Below are positions 23,393 to 31,052 of a DNA stretch of 32,778 bases, in pieces. The DNA lies in the NCBI GenBank assembly GCA_900317375.1, contig ONGJ01000035.1, forward strand, positions 1 through 32,778, read 5' to 3'. The position numbers and the translations under genes were made by a program. The stretch comes from an uncultured Eubacteriales bacterium (GTDB lineage Bacteria > Bacillota > Clostridia > Oscillospirales > Oscillospiraceae). The notes under the pieces are model-generated. The model ran no database searches. It was not told the origin of the DNA and worked only from the letters and a program-made list of their open reading frames with translations. Position 1 is the first letter of the stretch; every line of letters begins with the position of its first letter.

Positions 23393-23965
23393 ATGGCAGA
23401 AATTTATCCGATTCGACACGCACAGACGGAGGGCAGCCGCTTTCCCGTGCACCAGGGTCTCCGGGACGATGAGCAGCTGCAGGTTACGCTGTTTTCTCCG
23501 GCGGAAGACAGGGCGTATTACGAACGCTGTTATGCCGACGCCTGGATGTTTTCGCACGGCGACCTGCGGGGCTTTTCCGCGGCGACCTATTATACGGCGG
23601 CATGCCGGCATCACAGGCAGCAGCCGGGCTCCGTCCTGCGGATCTGGCTGCGCGGGAAACCGGCCGGCCTGGTGGATCTGGACCCTGTGCGTGAGGCGGA
23701 AAACAAGGCCGGATGGGTCAGCCTGCTCTATCTGGGACCGGCCTTTCGCGGAAAGGGTTACGGGATTCAGCTCCTGGAACGGGCCGACCGGTTTTACCGC
23801 CTGCAGGGAAGACAGAGCCTGCGGCTTCTGGTGGCCGAAAGCAACAGGACTGCCCGCGCCTTCTATGAGCGCGAGGGCTTCCGACGGATCGGCGAAGAGA
23901 ATGGGTCGACAGGAAAGCTGCTGCGTCTGGAACGCCCGATCCCTGCCGCCGGAGAGCCCGGCTGA
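23393..23965 (+). CDS. GNAT acetyltransferase with remnant phosphatase N-terminus
   Basis: 190 residues, ATG 23393 with GGAGG 5 nt upstream. Residues about 85-180 form a GNAT domain with the acetyl-CoA loop in FRGKGYGIQLL (about 117-127) and the typical NRTARAFYEREGFRRIGEE ending. The first 20 residues, EIYPIRHAQTEGSRFPVHQG, look like the start of a histidine phosphatase, whose signature is an RHG/RHA motif followed by T-E. Clostridial proteins with a complete histidine phosphatase domain in front of such a GNAT domain are known to me; here the phosphatase core appears to be missing. Substrate unknown. A rho-independent terminator follows. Confidence 0.82.
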   Translation: MAEIYPIRHAQTEGSRFPVHQGLRDDEQLQVTLFSPAEDRAYYERCYADAWMFSHGDLRGFSAATYYTAACRHHRQQPGSVLRIWLRGKPAGLVDLDPVREAENKAGWVSLLYLGPAFRGKGYGIQLLERADRFYRLQGRQSLRLLVAESNRTARAFYEREGFRRIGEENGSTGKLLRLERPIPAAGEPG

Positions 23966-23971
23966 CCGGGG

Positions 23972-24010
23972 AAAAACGGGGTCTGCGTGCCGATGCGCAG
24001 GCCCGTTTTT
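23972..24010 (+). terminator. Terminator after the GNAT gene
   Basis: AAAAACGGG (23972-23980) pairs with CCCGTTTTT (24002-24010); CTGCG/CGCAG extend the stem inside. It lies 7 nt after the stop and just before the next promoter. Confidence 0.88.
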
Positions 24011-24028
24011 CATTTTGTAATAAAAACA

Positions 24029-24057
24029 TTGATGCAGGCGGAAAAATATGGTAAAAT
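24029..24057 (+). promoter_or_regulatory. Promoter of the pilus-like operon
   Basis: TTGATG (24029-24034), 17-nt spacer, TAAAAT (24052-24057). Expected transcription start near 24064, which rules out an ATG at 24061 as a normal start for the first gene. No other good promoter or terminator was seen from here to galU. Confidence 0.65.
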
Positions 24058-24123
24058 CATATGATAAACGGGGAAAATGCATCTTTTTTTCGACAGACGG
24101 ATGTGCGGAAGGAGGCGGGAAAA

Positions 24124-25014
24124 CTGAAACGGGCAGCGAAAAAAGGCCTGATGACAGCCCTGCTGCTGTGCCTGTTCGCCGGATGCCTTCTGCCGCCGAC
24201 GGCGGAGGCCTATGATTCCCCCGGCTTTCAGGATTCCGCCTGGCATCCGGACCTCGCCCAGTACGGCGACCGGGCCGGTATTGACACCTCGAGCCTGTCG
24301 GAGGGCTATGTCGCGGTGTCTGCCACCTCGGAGACCCGCCTGAAATTTCAGGTGATCAAGGACGAAGATACCTATACCTACGACCTGCCTGCCGACGGCA
24401 CCCCGGCAGTGTTTCCTCTGCAGAGCGGCAGCGGGAGCTATCGCTTCCGGGTGATGGAGAACGTGATCGAACAGAAGTATTCGGAGCTCTGGTCCGTCAC
24501 GGCAGATGCCGTGCTGCAGGATGAGTTTCAGCCTTTCCTGCGGCCGAGCACCTATGTCAGCTACAAGGCGGACTCTGCCTGCGTCCGGAAGGCGGCGGAG
24601 CTTGCAGCAGGCGCTGCGACGGAGATGGATCTGGTCAATGCCGTCTACGATTATATCTGCAGCAGCATCAGTTATGACAGAGACAAGGCGGCCTCTGTCA
24701 AGAGCGGCTATCTGCCGGACCCGGACGAGACGCTTCAGACAGGCAAGGGCATCTGCTTTGACTATGCGGCGCTGGCCGCTGCCATGCTGCGCAGCCAGGG
24801 CATCCCGACCAAGATGATCTTCGGGTATGTGGCGCCGAAGGACCTGTATCACGCCTGGAACATGTTCTATACCGACGAGACCGGCTGGGTCACGGTCGGC
24901 TTTGAGGCCGATGCAGACACCTGGAACCGCATCGACCTGACCTTTGCCTCCAGCGGTGCGGATGCGCAGTTTATCGGGGACGGAAGCAACTATTCGGACC
25001 TGTATTTTTACTAG
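24124..25014 (+). CDS. Secreted transglutaminase-like protein
   Basis: About 296 residues. The likely start is a CTG at 24124, with GGAGG (24111-24115) 8 nt upstream and the encoded protein then opening directly as a signal peptide (KRAAKKGLMTALLLCLFAGC). A possible lipobox LFAGC or a cleavage after TAEA are both plausible. The middle (about 30-150) is a beta-rich region of no known family; the C-terminal part is a transglutaminase-like cysteine protease fold with Cys in GKGICFDYAALAAA, His in LYHAWNMF and a later Asp/Glu in GFEAD. Such domains may process or crosslink surface proteins. It heads the pilus-like operon, so action on the fibres or wall is inferred. Confidence 0.82.
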   Translation: MKRAAKKGLMTALLLCLFAGCLLPPTAEAYDSPGFQDSAWHPDLAQYGDRAGIDTSSLSEGYVAVSATSETRLKFQVIKDEDTYTYDLPADGTPAVFPLQSGSGSYRFRVMENVIEQKYSELWSVTADAVLQDEFQPFLRPSTYVSYKADSACVRKAAELAAGAATEMDLVNAVYDYICSSISYDRDKAASVKSGYLPDPDETLQTGKGICFDYAALAAAMLRSQGIPTKMIFGYVAPKDLYHAWNMFYTDETGWVTVGFEADADTWNRIDLTFASSGADAQFIGDGSNYSDLYFY

Positions 25015-25026
25015 GGCGGTGAAGAG

Positions 25027-26073
25027 ATGAGCAGGAAGAAACTGGACGAGCTGGGAGTCAGCGCCTTCTGCGAGAGCATGGCGATGATGATCCAGGCCGG
25101 TATTGCAACGGACGAAGCCATTTCTCTGCTGCAGAGCGACCGGGAGATCGGCTCCGGTGTTCTGGAGCAGGGCCTTGCGGTGATGAAAACACAGGTTGAC
25201 GAGGGCAGGGGTCTCGCAGCGGCAATGAAGGAAAGCGGGATTTTCCCCGACTATGCGCTGCAGATGACCGAAGCGGGCGAGAGTTCGGGCAGACTGGAGG
25301 ACACGCTCTTCCGGCTGGCGGCTTACTATAAGGATCAGAAGACCATTGCGGAAAAACTGCACAATGCGATCACCTATCCGGCGGCGATGCTGGTGCTGAT
25401 CATTGCGGTGCTTGCGGTGCTGCTGGTGCTGGTGCTGCCGGCATTCCGGGATGTGTACAACAGCCTGACGGGAAGCCTCAGCGTGTCAAGCTACAGCTAT
25501 GTCCGCTGGGCCTTCGTCTTCTGCTGGGCAGCCCTGATCCTGATGGTGCTGATCGCGCTGGCGCTGATCGTCGGCCTGCACTTCTGGAACAACGGGAAAC
25601 GGGATCAGGTCGAGCGCATTCTGCGCAGAAACAAAACCTGCGCGGCGATCCTCGAAAACATGGGCATGTTCCGCTTTACTTCTGCCCTCTCCATCTTCCT
25701 CGCAAGCGGAGAGATGCAGGACGACGCCGTACTGAAGAGCATACCGATGGCGGCCTGCGAGCCGGTGGAGGAAAAGCTGAAGCGCTGCGCGCGCCGCATG
25801 GAGGAAGGACACAGCTTCGCACAGGCGGCCTATGATGAAGAGCTCTTTGAGCCGATTTACGGAAGGATGCTGCTGGCCGGCGAGCGCAGCGGCAATCTGG
25901 AGAATGTCCTGGACCGCCTGACCGGCCTGCTGGAGGAAAACTGCAGCAATCTGGTTGAACGGCTGATCGGCACCGTTGATCCGCTGCTTTCGGGCGTGCT
26001 GATGGTGACGGTCGGGCTCTCGCTGCTCAGTGTCATGCTGCCGCTGATCGGCATGATGAATTCGATCGGGTAA
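25027..26073 (+). CDS. pilC: PilC/GspF-type inner-membrane platform protein
   Basis: 348 residues, the normal size for the T2SS F / PilC family that forms the membrane platform for type IV pilus assembly. Two repeated cytoplasmic helical domains each hold the family pattern: IQAGIATDEAISLL with MTEAGESSGRLEDTL, and FLASGEMQDDAVL with LLAGERSGNLENVLDRL. Three TM regions are at about 117-140, 158-188 and 315-340. The Gly-Glu-x-Ser-Gly pairs are conserved. It follows the transglutaminase gene by 12 nt. The partner ATPase is encoded at 27797. Whether this system makes pili, secretes or takes up DNA is not settled by sequence. Confidence 0.9.
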   Translation: MSRKKLDELGVSAFCESMAMMIQAGIATDEAISLLQSDREIGSGVLEQGLAVMKTQVDEGRGLAAAMKESGIFPDYALQMTEAGESSGRLEDTLFRLAAYYKDQKTIAEKLHNAITYPAAMLVLIIAVLAVLLVLVLPAFRDVYNSLTGSLSVSSYSYVRWAFVFCWAALILMVLIALALIVGLHFWNNGKRDQVERILRRNKTCAAILENMGMFRFTSALSIFLASGEMQDDAVLKSIPMAACEPVEEKLKRCARRMEEGHSFAQAAYDEELFEPIYGRMLLAGERSGNLENVLDRLTGLLEENCSNLVERLIGTVDPLLSGVLMVTVGLSLLSVMLPLIGMMNSIG

Positions 26074-26077
26074 AGCC

Positions 26078-26398
26078 ATGTATTCAGACAGGACGGAAAA
26101 GAAAGGGAGACGGTTTCTGTGGCCGCTTTTGGCAGCCGTGCTGCTGGCGGTTCTGCTGCTGTCCGTTTTCCGGCACCCGAAAACAGACCTGGAGGACAGC
26201 GGTGCGCGCGCAATCCGCGAGGCAGTCCGGCGCAGCGCGCTGCAGTGCTATGCCGTGGAGGGCGTGTATCCGCCGAACCTGCAGTATCTGGAGGACAATT
26301 ACGGCCTGCAGGTGAACACGAAGGATTACTATGTAAGCTATGAGGCCTTTGCCTCCAATCTTCCGCCGACCGTGAAGGTCGTAAACAGGAAGGAATAA
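26078..26398 (+). CDS. Small pseudopilin-like protein
   Basis: 106 residues, 4 nt after pilC. Basic N-terminus, one TM helix (about 13-30, FLWPLLAAVLLAVLLLSVF), then an outside part with the helix and YAVEGVYPPNLQYLEDNYG motif that recalls the early part of GspG-like pseudopilins after their hydrophobic helix. There is no G-F-x-x-x-E prepilin cleavage motif. It could be a pilin-like subunit that is not processed or a minor component. Confidence 0.7.
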   Translation: MYSDRTEKKGRRFLWPLLAAVLLAVLLLSVFRHPKTDLEDSGARAIREAVRRSALQCYAVEGVYPPNLQYLEDNYGLQVNTKDYYVSYEAFASNLPPTVKVVNRKE

Positions 26399-26479
26399 GA
26401 AACAGACGGGCCGCTGTTCGGAGGACCGGGGCAGACCCTGTTATTTCTGCTGACAAAGAATCAGAAGGGAGGGAGAGCG

Positions 26480-26947
26480 ATGAACAAAAACAGACATGCC
26501 GGTCTGGGTCTCTATACGATCGGGATCGCGGCGCTGTTTCTGGCGGGATTTTTCCTGCTGGTGGTCTTCGGTGCACAGAGTTACCGCAGCACCGTCGGCG
26601 GGCAGAATCGGAACATGCAGAGCCGGGCGCTGCTCTCCTACCTGTCGACAACCGTAAAGGGATATGATGCCGAAGGCGCGGTGGGCATCGACGAGGACGC
26701 AGAAGTCGGAAAAGTCCTGATTCTCCGTGAAGGCCGCAGCGGGTATGCGCTGCGGATCTATCGGGCAGACGGCATGCTGGTCGAGGACTATGCCCGGACC
26801 GATGCCGGGCTTCGTCCGGAGGACGCCCAGGTCATCGGCGAGACGGCGGTTTTTGACCCGGTTCTGACGGCCGACGGCCTGCTGACGGTCAGCTGCGATG
26901 CGGGGAAGGTTCTGCTGCATCTGCGCTCGGAAGGGGCAGGCACATGA
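26480..26947 (+). CDS. DUF4860-like single-TM pilin-like protein
   Basis: 155 residues with GGGAGGGAG before ATG 26480. One TM helix at about 11-30 (YTIGIAALFLAGFFLLVVFG) followed by an exported domain of mostly beta structure. The general layout matches the DUF4860 family that sits in Clostridial pilus-like clusters. No standard prepilin motif. The 82-nt gap before it is the largest in this part of the operon and contains no clear promoter. It overlaps the next gene by 4 nt. Confidence 0.65.
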   Translation: MNKNRHAGLGLYTIGIAALFLAGFFLLVVFGAQSYRSTVGGQNRNMQSRALLSYLSTTVKGYDAEGAVGIDEDAEVGKVLILREGRSGYALRIYRADGMLVEDYARTDAGLRPEDAQVIGETAVFDPVLTADGLLTVSCDAGKVLLHLRSEGAGT

Positions 26948-27393
26948 AACGAAACGGACAGATCACGGCCTTCTATTTCGAGACACTGCTCCTGATCGTT
27001 GTTTTCCTGCTGATCATACTGGTTCTGACACAGGTGTTCGGCCTGGCCAGACAGCAGACGGCCGCCGCAAGGCAGCTGACGGATGCGGTGGTGCTGGCGG
27101 GCAATGCCGCCGAGGCGGTTTCCGCAAGCAGGGACCCTGCGGAACTGTGTTCCCTTCTGAACGAAAACGGCAATGCCGAAGTGCTGCCCGACACTTCCGG
27201 CGTAACGGCCCGGTATGATGACGGGAAGAACCCTGACCCCCTGGGCGCCTTTCGGGTCGAGGTGAGCTGGCAGCCGGAAAAAACCGCTGAAGGGACCATG
27301 GTGTCCAGTGAGATCCGCGTCTGTTACGGCAGCTCGGAGCAACCGGTTTACAGCCTCGAGACCGCTTCCTTCAAAGAGGAGGGGGCAGCATGA
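26944..27393 (+). CDS. Pilin-like protein with GQITAFYFE N-terminus
   Basis: 149 residues, overlapping both neighbours by 4 nt. The N-terminus KRNGQITAFYFETLLLIVVF has a polar leader and an early Glu at the front of the hydrophobic helix, the closest thing in this cluster to a prepilin processing site, though the Gly is not next to the Phe. The exported part is short and beta-rich with two cysteines (ELCSLL and RVCYGS). A role as pilin-like subunit is inferred from position and shape. Confidence 0.65.
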   Translation: MKRNGQITAFYFETLLLIVVFLLIILVLTQVFGLARQQTAAARQLTDAVVLAGNAAEAVSASRDPAELCSLLNENGNAEVLPDTSGVTARYDDGKNPDPLGAFRVEVSWQPEKTAEGTMVSSEIRVCYGSSEQPVYSLETASFKEEGAA

Positions 27394-27791
27394 AACAGAT
27401 ACCGATCAAACTCGGGCCGCTGACGCTGCTGCTGACAGTGATCAGCATCTGCCTGACGGTGCTTGCCATATTGAGCTTTACGACGGCAAGAGCCGATCTG
27501 CGGCTCGCGGAGAAATATGCCGATACGGTCCGCAGCCGCTATGCGCTGGAGAAGCAGGGACAGGCGTTCCGGCAGGAGCTGAGTGAAACCGACCCCGCAG
27601 ACTACGGGCTTTCCGGCTGGGAGCGGGACAAGGACGGTGTTTACCACACGGTCCTGACACGGGATGACCTGAGTCTCAGCATCGGCTTTTGCCTGAACGA
27701 AAAAGGAAAAACGGACATTCTGCAGTGGCAGCATACGAAAGACTGGGCGGAGGACGAAAGCATCGGCCAGCTTTGGGACGGGGGGTTCTGA
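27390..27791 (+). CDS. Single-TM pilus-like cluster protein
   Basis: 133 residues with ATGA overlap to the gene before. TM helix at about 8-30 (LGPLTLLLTVISICLTVLAI), then a Glu/Arg-rich helix (LAEKYADTVRSRYALEKQGQ) and a small C-terminal part. The shape is that of a minor pilin or PilX-like protein, but no named family is recognised. It precedes the PilT gene by 5 nt, and the four TM proteins and the motor are probably translated as a unit. Confidence 0.65.
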   Translation: MKQIPIKLGPLTLLLTVISICLTVLAILSFTTARADLRLAEKYADTVRSRYALEKQGQAFRQELSETDPADYGLSGWERDKDGVYHTVLTRDDLSLSIGFCLNEKGKTDILQWQHTKDWAEDESIGQLWDGGF

Positions 27792-27796
27792 TCCAT

Positions 27797-28855
27797 ATGA
27801 CCATACTCGAGGTTATGCAGAAAGCGACTTCCATGGGCGCATCCGACGTGTTCCTGGTTGCCGGCCTGCCGGTCACCTTCAAATGCGAAGGACATCAGGA
27901 ACGCCTGCCGGACAATATCATGAAGCCGCCGGAAATCCAGGCGATGGTTGAGAATATCTATGAGCTTGCCCACAGAAACCGCGGCAACCTGGAGCGCGGG
28001 ATCGATGACGACTTCTCCTTTGCGGTATGGAATCTGGGCCGTTTCCGCGTGAATGTTTTCCGGCAGCGCGGCTCGCTGGCCGCGGTCATCCGCGTCATCC
28101 ACTTCGGCCTGCCCGACCCGGTGCAGCTCGGCATTCCGGAAAGCGTACTCTCGCTGGCCGATACCAAGAAAGGTCTGGTGCTCATCACCGGCAGCGCCGG
28201 AACGGGGAAATCGACCACGCTTGCCTGCATGATCGACCGCATCAATCACAGCCGCGACTGCCACATCATTACGATGGAAGACCCCATCGAGTACATCCAT
28301 CATCATGAAAAGGCCATCGTGACCCAGCGCGAGATCTCGATCGACACGCCGGGCTATCTGGAGTCACTGCGCTCGGCACTGCGTGAAAGCCCGGATGTCA
28401 TTCTGCTGGGCGAGATGCGCGACTATGACACCATTTCGGCGGCGATGACGGCCGCGGAGACCGGGGTGCTGCTGCTGAGCACGCTGCACACCAGCAGTGC
28501 CGCCAACACCATCAACCGGATTCTGGACGTCTTCCCGGCCAACCAGCAGAAGCAGGTGAAGATCCAGCTGGCGCAGATTTTGAAGGGCGTGGTCTGCCAG
28601 CAGCTGGTCAACGCAGCAGACGGCGGACAGATCGCGGTGTTTGAGGTCATGAAAACCACGACAGCCATCCAGAACATGATCCGCGAGGATAAGCTCCACC
28701 AGCTGGAGTCGGCTATGCAGGCCGGTGCAGCCGATGGCATGTGCACGATGGACGGCAGCCTGCTGAAGCTCTTCCGCGAGGGAAAAATCACCCGCGACAC
28801 CGCGCTGCTGTCCTGTGTCAATTACGAAAACATGGTGAAGAGGCTGGGCACCTAA
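27797..28855 (+). CDS. pilT: PilT-type ATPase
   Basis: 352 residues, the usual length of PilT, the hexameric ATPase that powers pilus retraction in type IV systems. The N-terminal PAS-like domain is followed by the Walker A GSAGTGKST (about 131-139), the Asp box around ITMEDPIEYIHHHEKA, Walker B VILLGEMRD (about 200), the His box STLHTSSAANTINRILDVF and the PilT-type ending AIQNMIREDKLHQLESAMQ with GMCTMDGSLLKL. The four-cysteine zinc motif of PilB/GspE is absent, so it is PilT rather than the assembly ATPase. No other such ATPase is in the window. ATG 27797 is the first in-frame start after the preceding stop. Confidence 0.94.
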   Translation: MTILEVMQKATSMGASDVFLVAGLPVTFKCEGHQERLPDNIMKPPEIQAMVENIYELAHRNRGNLERGIDDDFSFAVWNLGRFRVNVFRQRGSLAAVIRVIHFGLPDPVQLGIPESVLSLADTKKGLVLITGSAGTGKSTTLACMIDRINHSRDCHIITMEDPIEYIHHHEKAIVTQREISIDTPGYLESLRSALRESPDVILLGEMRDYDTISAAMTAAETGVLLLSTLHTSSAANTINRILDVFPANQQKQVKIQLAQILKGVVCQQLVNAADGGQIAVFEVMKTTTAIQNMIREDKLHQLESAMQAGAADGMCTMDGSLLKLFREGKITRDTALLSCVNYENMVKRLGT

Positions 28856-28888
28856 GAGCGTCTGAAGTGCCCGGAAGGAGAGAGAACC

Positions 28889-30121
28889 ATGAGAATGACG
28901 GAAAAAGAACCGAATGTTCTGTATGTTCGCATGCTGGGAGGCTTCTCTGTTCGCTGGAACGGGAAGCTGATTGCCGGCGGGTCCAAAGCCGGTGATTCCC
29001 AGCTGACCTGCCTCCTGCAGATCCTGATGCACAACCGCGAGACGGGGGTTACCCGGGACAGGCTGGAAGAGCTGCTGTTCGGCGACCGCGAAATGAGCAA
29101 CGTGCACCACGCGCTGCAGAGCGTGATTTACAACACAAAGAAAAAACTGGAAAAGGCAGGGCTGCCGCCGGATAATTATATTATTCAGCGCAAAGGCGTC
29201 TTTTTCTGGACCGACGGCATCCCGCTGCAGGAGGACGCGACGGAGTTTGAACGCTTCTTCCATCAGGCGGAAGGGACCGGGGATCCGGAAGAACAGCTGG
29301 CGCTCTATCAGGAAGCCGTTCACTGGTACACCGGAGAATTCCTGCCGAGTCAGACGGCTGCCGTCTGGGCGGCGCAGGAGGCACGGCGGCTGAAACAGAT
29401 GTTCTGCCTCTGTGTCGAGCGTGCGGCGGAGCTGCTGCGCGAGCGTCAGGATTTCTTCCAGCTGGAGGATCTGGGCATCTATGCGGCGAGCATTGACCCG
29501 CTGTCGGACTGGGAAACCCTGACCATGGAAGCGCTGGTTTCGCTGGGCCGCTATGACGAAGCCAGGAAGCTGTATGACGATACGGCCGAGTTCTATTTCA
29601 GCGAGCAGGGCCTGCGGCCGTCCAAAAAGATGATGCAGCAGCTCGACCGGCTGGGCGACGGCATCCTGCACCAGCACGCGGTTCTGGATGAGATCCAGGC
29701 CGACCTTACCGAGAAGGGCGAAAACACGCCGGGCGGCTATCTCTGCAGCTATCCGATCTTCGCAGGAATCTACCGGATGGTCGAGAGGATGATGGAGCGC
29801 GGCGGACAGTCGGTGTACCTGATGCTCTGCACGGTCATCGACGGCAAGGGCAACCCCATGCGGGAGGGGCCGATGCTGGATGAGATGTCCCGGCGCATGG
29901 GCGATGCGGTACGCAGCTCCATCCGGCGCGGGGATGCCATGTGCCAGTACGGCAAGGGCCAGTTTCTCGCCCTGCTGGTCAACACGACCAGAGAAAACTG
30001 CGGCGTCGTCCAGAAGCGGATCAGCGACCGCTTTATCGTCGGCCGGCAGCGGAGCCGGATCGAATACTATGTCAAGTCGGTCTTCTGGGTCCCGCCCTTT
30101 GAGCAGGACGAAGCAGAATAA
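28889..30121 (+). CDS. BTAD/SARP-like regulator with degenerate GGDEF-like C-terminus
   Basis: 410 residues, AAGGAG before ATG 28889. Residues about 10-100 resemble the winged-helix DNA-binding domain of SARP-type regulators (VRMLGGFSVRWNGKLI, VTRDRLEELLFG). Residues about 110-255 form a TPR-like BTAD domain (YQEAVHWYTGEFLP, EALVSLGRYDEARKLYDD). The last 115 residues look like a GGDEF-type fold (MSRRMGDAVRSSIRRGDAM) with YGKGQFLALL where the GGDEF signature should be, so it cannot be an active diguanylate cyclase. It lies 33 nt after pilT and probably controls the pilus-like operon; binding of a nucleotide or partner by the C-terminus is inference. Confidence 0.8.
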   Translation: MRMTEKEPNVLYVRMLGGFSVRWNGKLIAGGSKAGDSQLTCLLQILMHNRETGVTRDRLEELLFGDREMSNVHHALQSVIYNTKKKLEKAGLPPDNYIIQRKGVFFWTDGIPLQEDATEFERFFHQAEGTGDPEEQLALYQEAVHWYTGEFLPSQTAAVWAAQEARRLKQMFCLCVERAAELLRERQDFFQLEDLGIYAASIDPLSDWETLTMEALVSLGRYDEARKLYDDTAEFYFSEQGLRPSKKMMQQLDRLGDGILHQHAVLDEIQADLTEKGENTPGGYLCSYPIFAGIYRMVERMMERGGQSVYLMLCTVIDGKGNPMREGPMLDEMSRRMGDAVRSSIRRGDAMCQYGKGQFLALLVNTTRENCGVVQKRISDRFIVGRQRSRIEYYVKSVFWVPPFEQDEAE

Positions 30122-30148
30122 AGAAAACTTGTCGGAGCAGGATGAGTC

Positions 30149-30664
30149 ATGGACAGGACACAGTGGTATATCGGCGCACCGAACGGCGTTGTCATCTGCA
30201 TCCGCGAAAACAACGACGGGGAGCTCGCCGGAGAGTTTTATCACAGCTACAGCAGCAGACCGGTTCCGTTCCAGGGAATCGGGCAGATGACGCTGCGGAT
30301 GGAAAAGCTGTTTGACTGGCTGAATTTCCCTTATCCGGGAACCAACAGCCGCAGCTTTCTGCCGGCAAAGGCGCCGGCGGACAAAAACAATATCCACCCT
30401 GAAAGGAAGAAGATCATGAGTGACGAAATGCTGCTGACCAAGCACGGAGAGATCGGGACCTTCATCGTGCGGGTTCAGCATCGGCAGAACAGCAGCTGGC
30501 AGGGACGCATTACCTGGATGGAAGAAGACAAGACCGTACAGTTCCGTTCCGTCTGGGAGATGATCAAGCTGATAGAGAACGCGGTTGACAGCGTCAGCGA
30601 GTCCGAAGAGGAAGAGCCGGAAGAGAACTGGTTCTCGCCCCAGGCGGATATCCCGGTGGACTGA
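30149..30664 (+). CDS. Hypothetical protein of two similar small units
   Basis: 171 residues, no known family recognised. The first unit (1-62) and the second (about 90-150) share a pattern: a beta-strand start around a Gly (APNGVVICIRE; GEIGTFIVRVQ), a phrase ending in F-x-x, then an amphipathic helix (QMTLRMEKLFDWL; VWEMIKLIENAVD). The second unit starts with an internal ATG at 30417 preceded by GAAAGGAAG, so it could also be made separately. The tail is strongly acidic (SESEEEEPEEN). It sits between the regulator and the Hpt gene; a signalling or accessory role is only positional inference. Confidence 0.7.
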   Translation: MDRTQWYIGAPNGVVICIRENNDGELAGEFYHSYSSRPVPFQGIGQMTLRMEKLFDWLNFPYPGTNSRSFLPAKAPADKNNIHPERKKIMSDEMLLTKHGEIGTFIVRVQHRQNSSWQGRITWMEEDKTVQFRSVWEMIKLIENAVDSVSESEEEEPEENWFSPQADIPVD

Positions 30665-30704
30665 GCGTCTTCCTGTATGAATAAAAGGAAAGGAGGAAGC
30701 AGGC

Positions 30705-31052
30705 ATGCTGACAGTAAATAAGCTGAAAACCTTTGGTGCCGATGTCGAAAGCGGCCTGGCGCGCTGCATGAACAACGAGGCCTTTTACCTGAAGATGGTC
30801 AACATGGCGGCCGAAGATGCCGGCTTTGAACGCCTGAAAGCGGCGGTGGAAAGCAAAGAGATCCCCCGTATTTTTGAAGCTGCGCACGCCCTGAAGGGCA
30901 TGCTGGGCAACCTGGCGCTGACACCCCTGTTCCAGCCGGCTTCGGAAATGACCGAGCTTGCCCGCACCGGCAGCGACGCGGACTATGCATCCCTGTGTGA
31001 CGGGATCTTTGACCGCCTGCGGGAACTGCAGGCACTGCGTGACGAAAGCTGA
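30705..31052 (+). CDS. Hpt (histidine phosphotransfer) domain protein
   Basis: 115 residues, a strong AAAGGAGG before ATG 30705. A four-helix Hpt domain with the phosphorylatable His61 in FEAAHALKGMLGNLAL, a close match to the canonical H-x-L-K-G. Such proteins pass phosphate between response regulators. No sensor kinase or receiver domain is encoded in the window, so it is an orphan here. It overlaps the likely start of queH. Confidence 0.87.
   Translation: MLTVNKLKTFGADVESGLARCMNNEAFYLKMVNMAAEDAGFERLKAAVESKEIPRIFEAAHALKGMLGNLALTPLFQPASEMTELARTGSDADYASLCDGIFDRLRELQALRDES

Noticed and set aside
28364-30775. 803-codon open frame on the minus strand
   Set aside because: Antisense to pilT, the BTAD regulator and the two-unit protein, all with their own motifs and ribosome binding sites.
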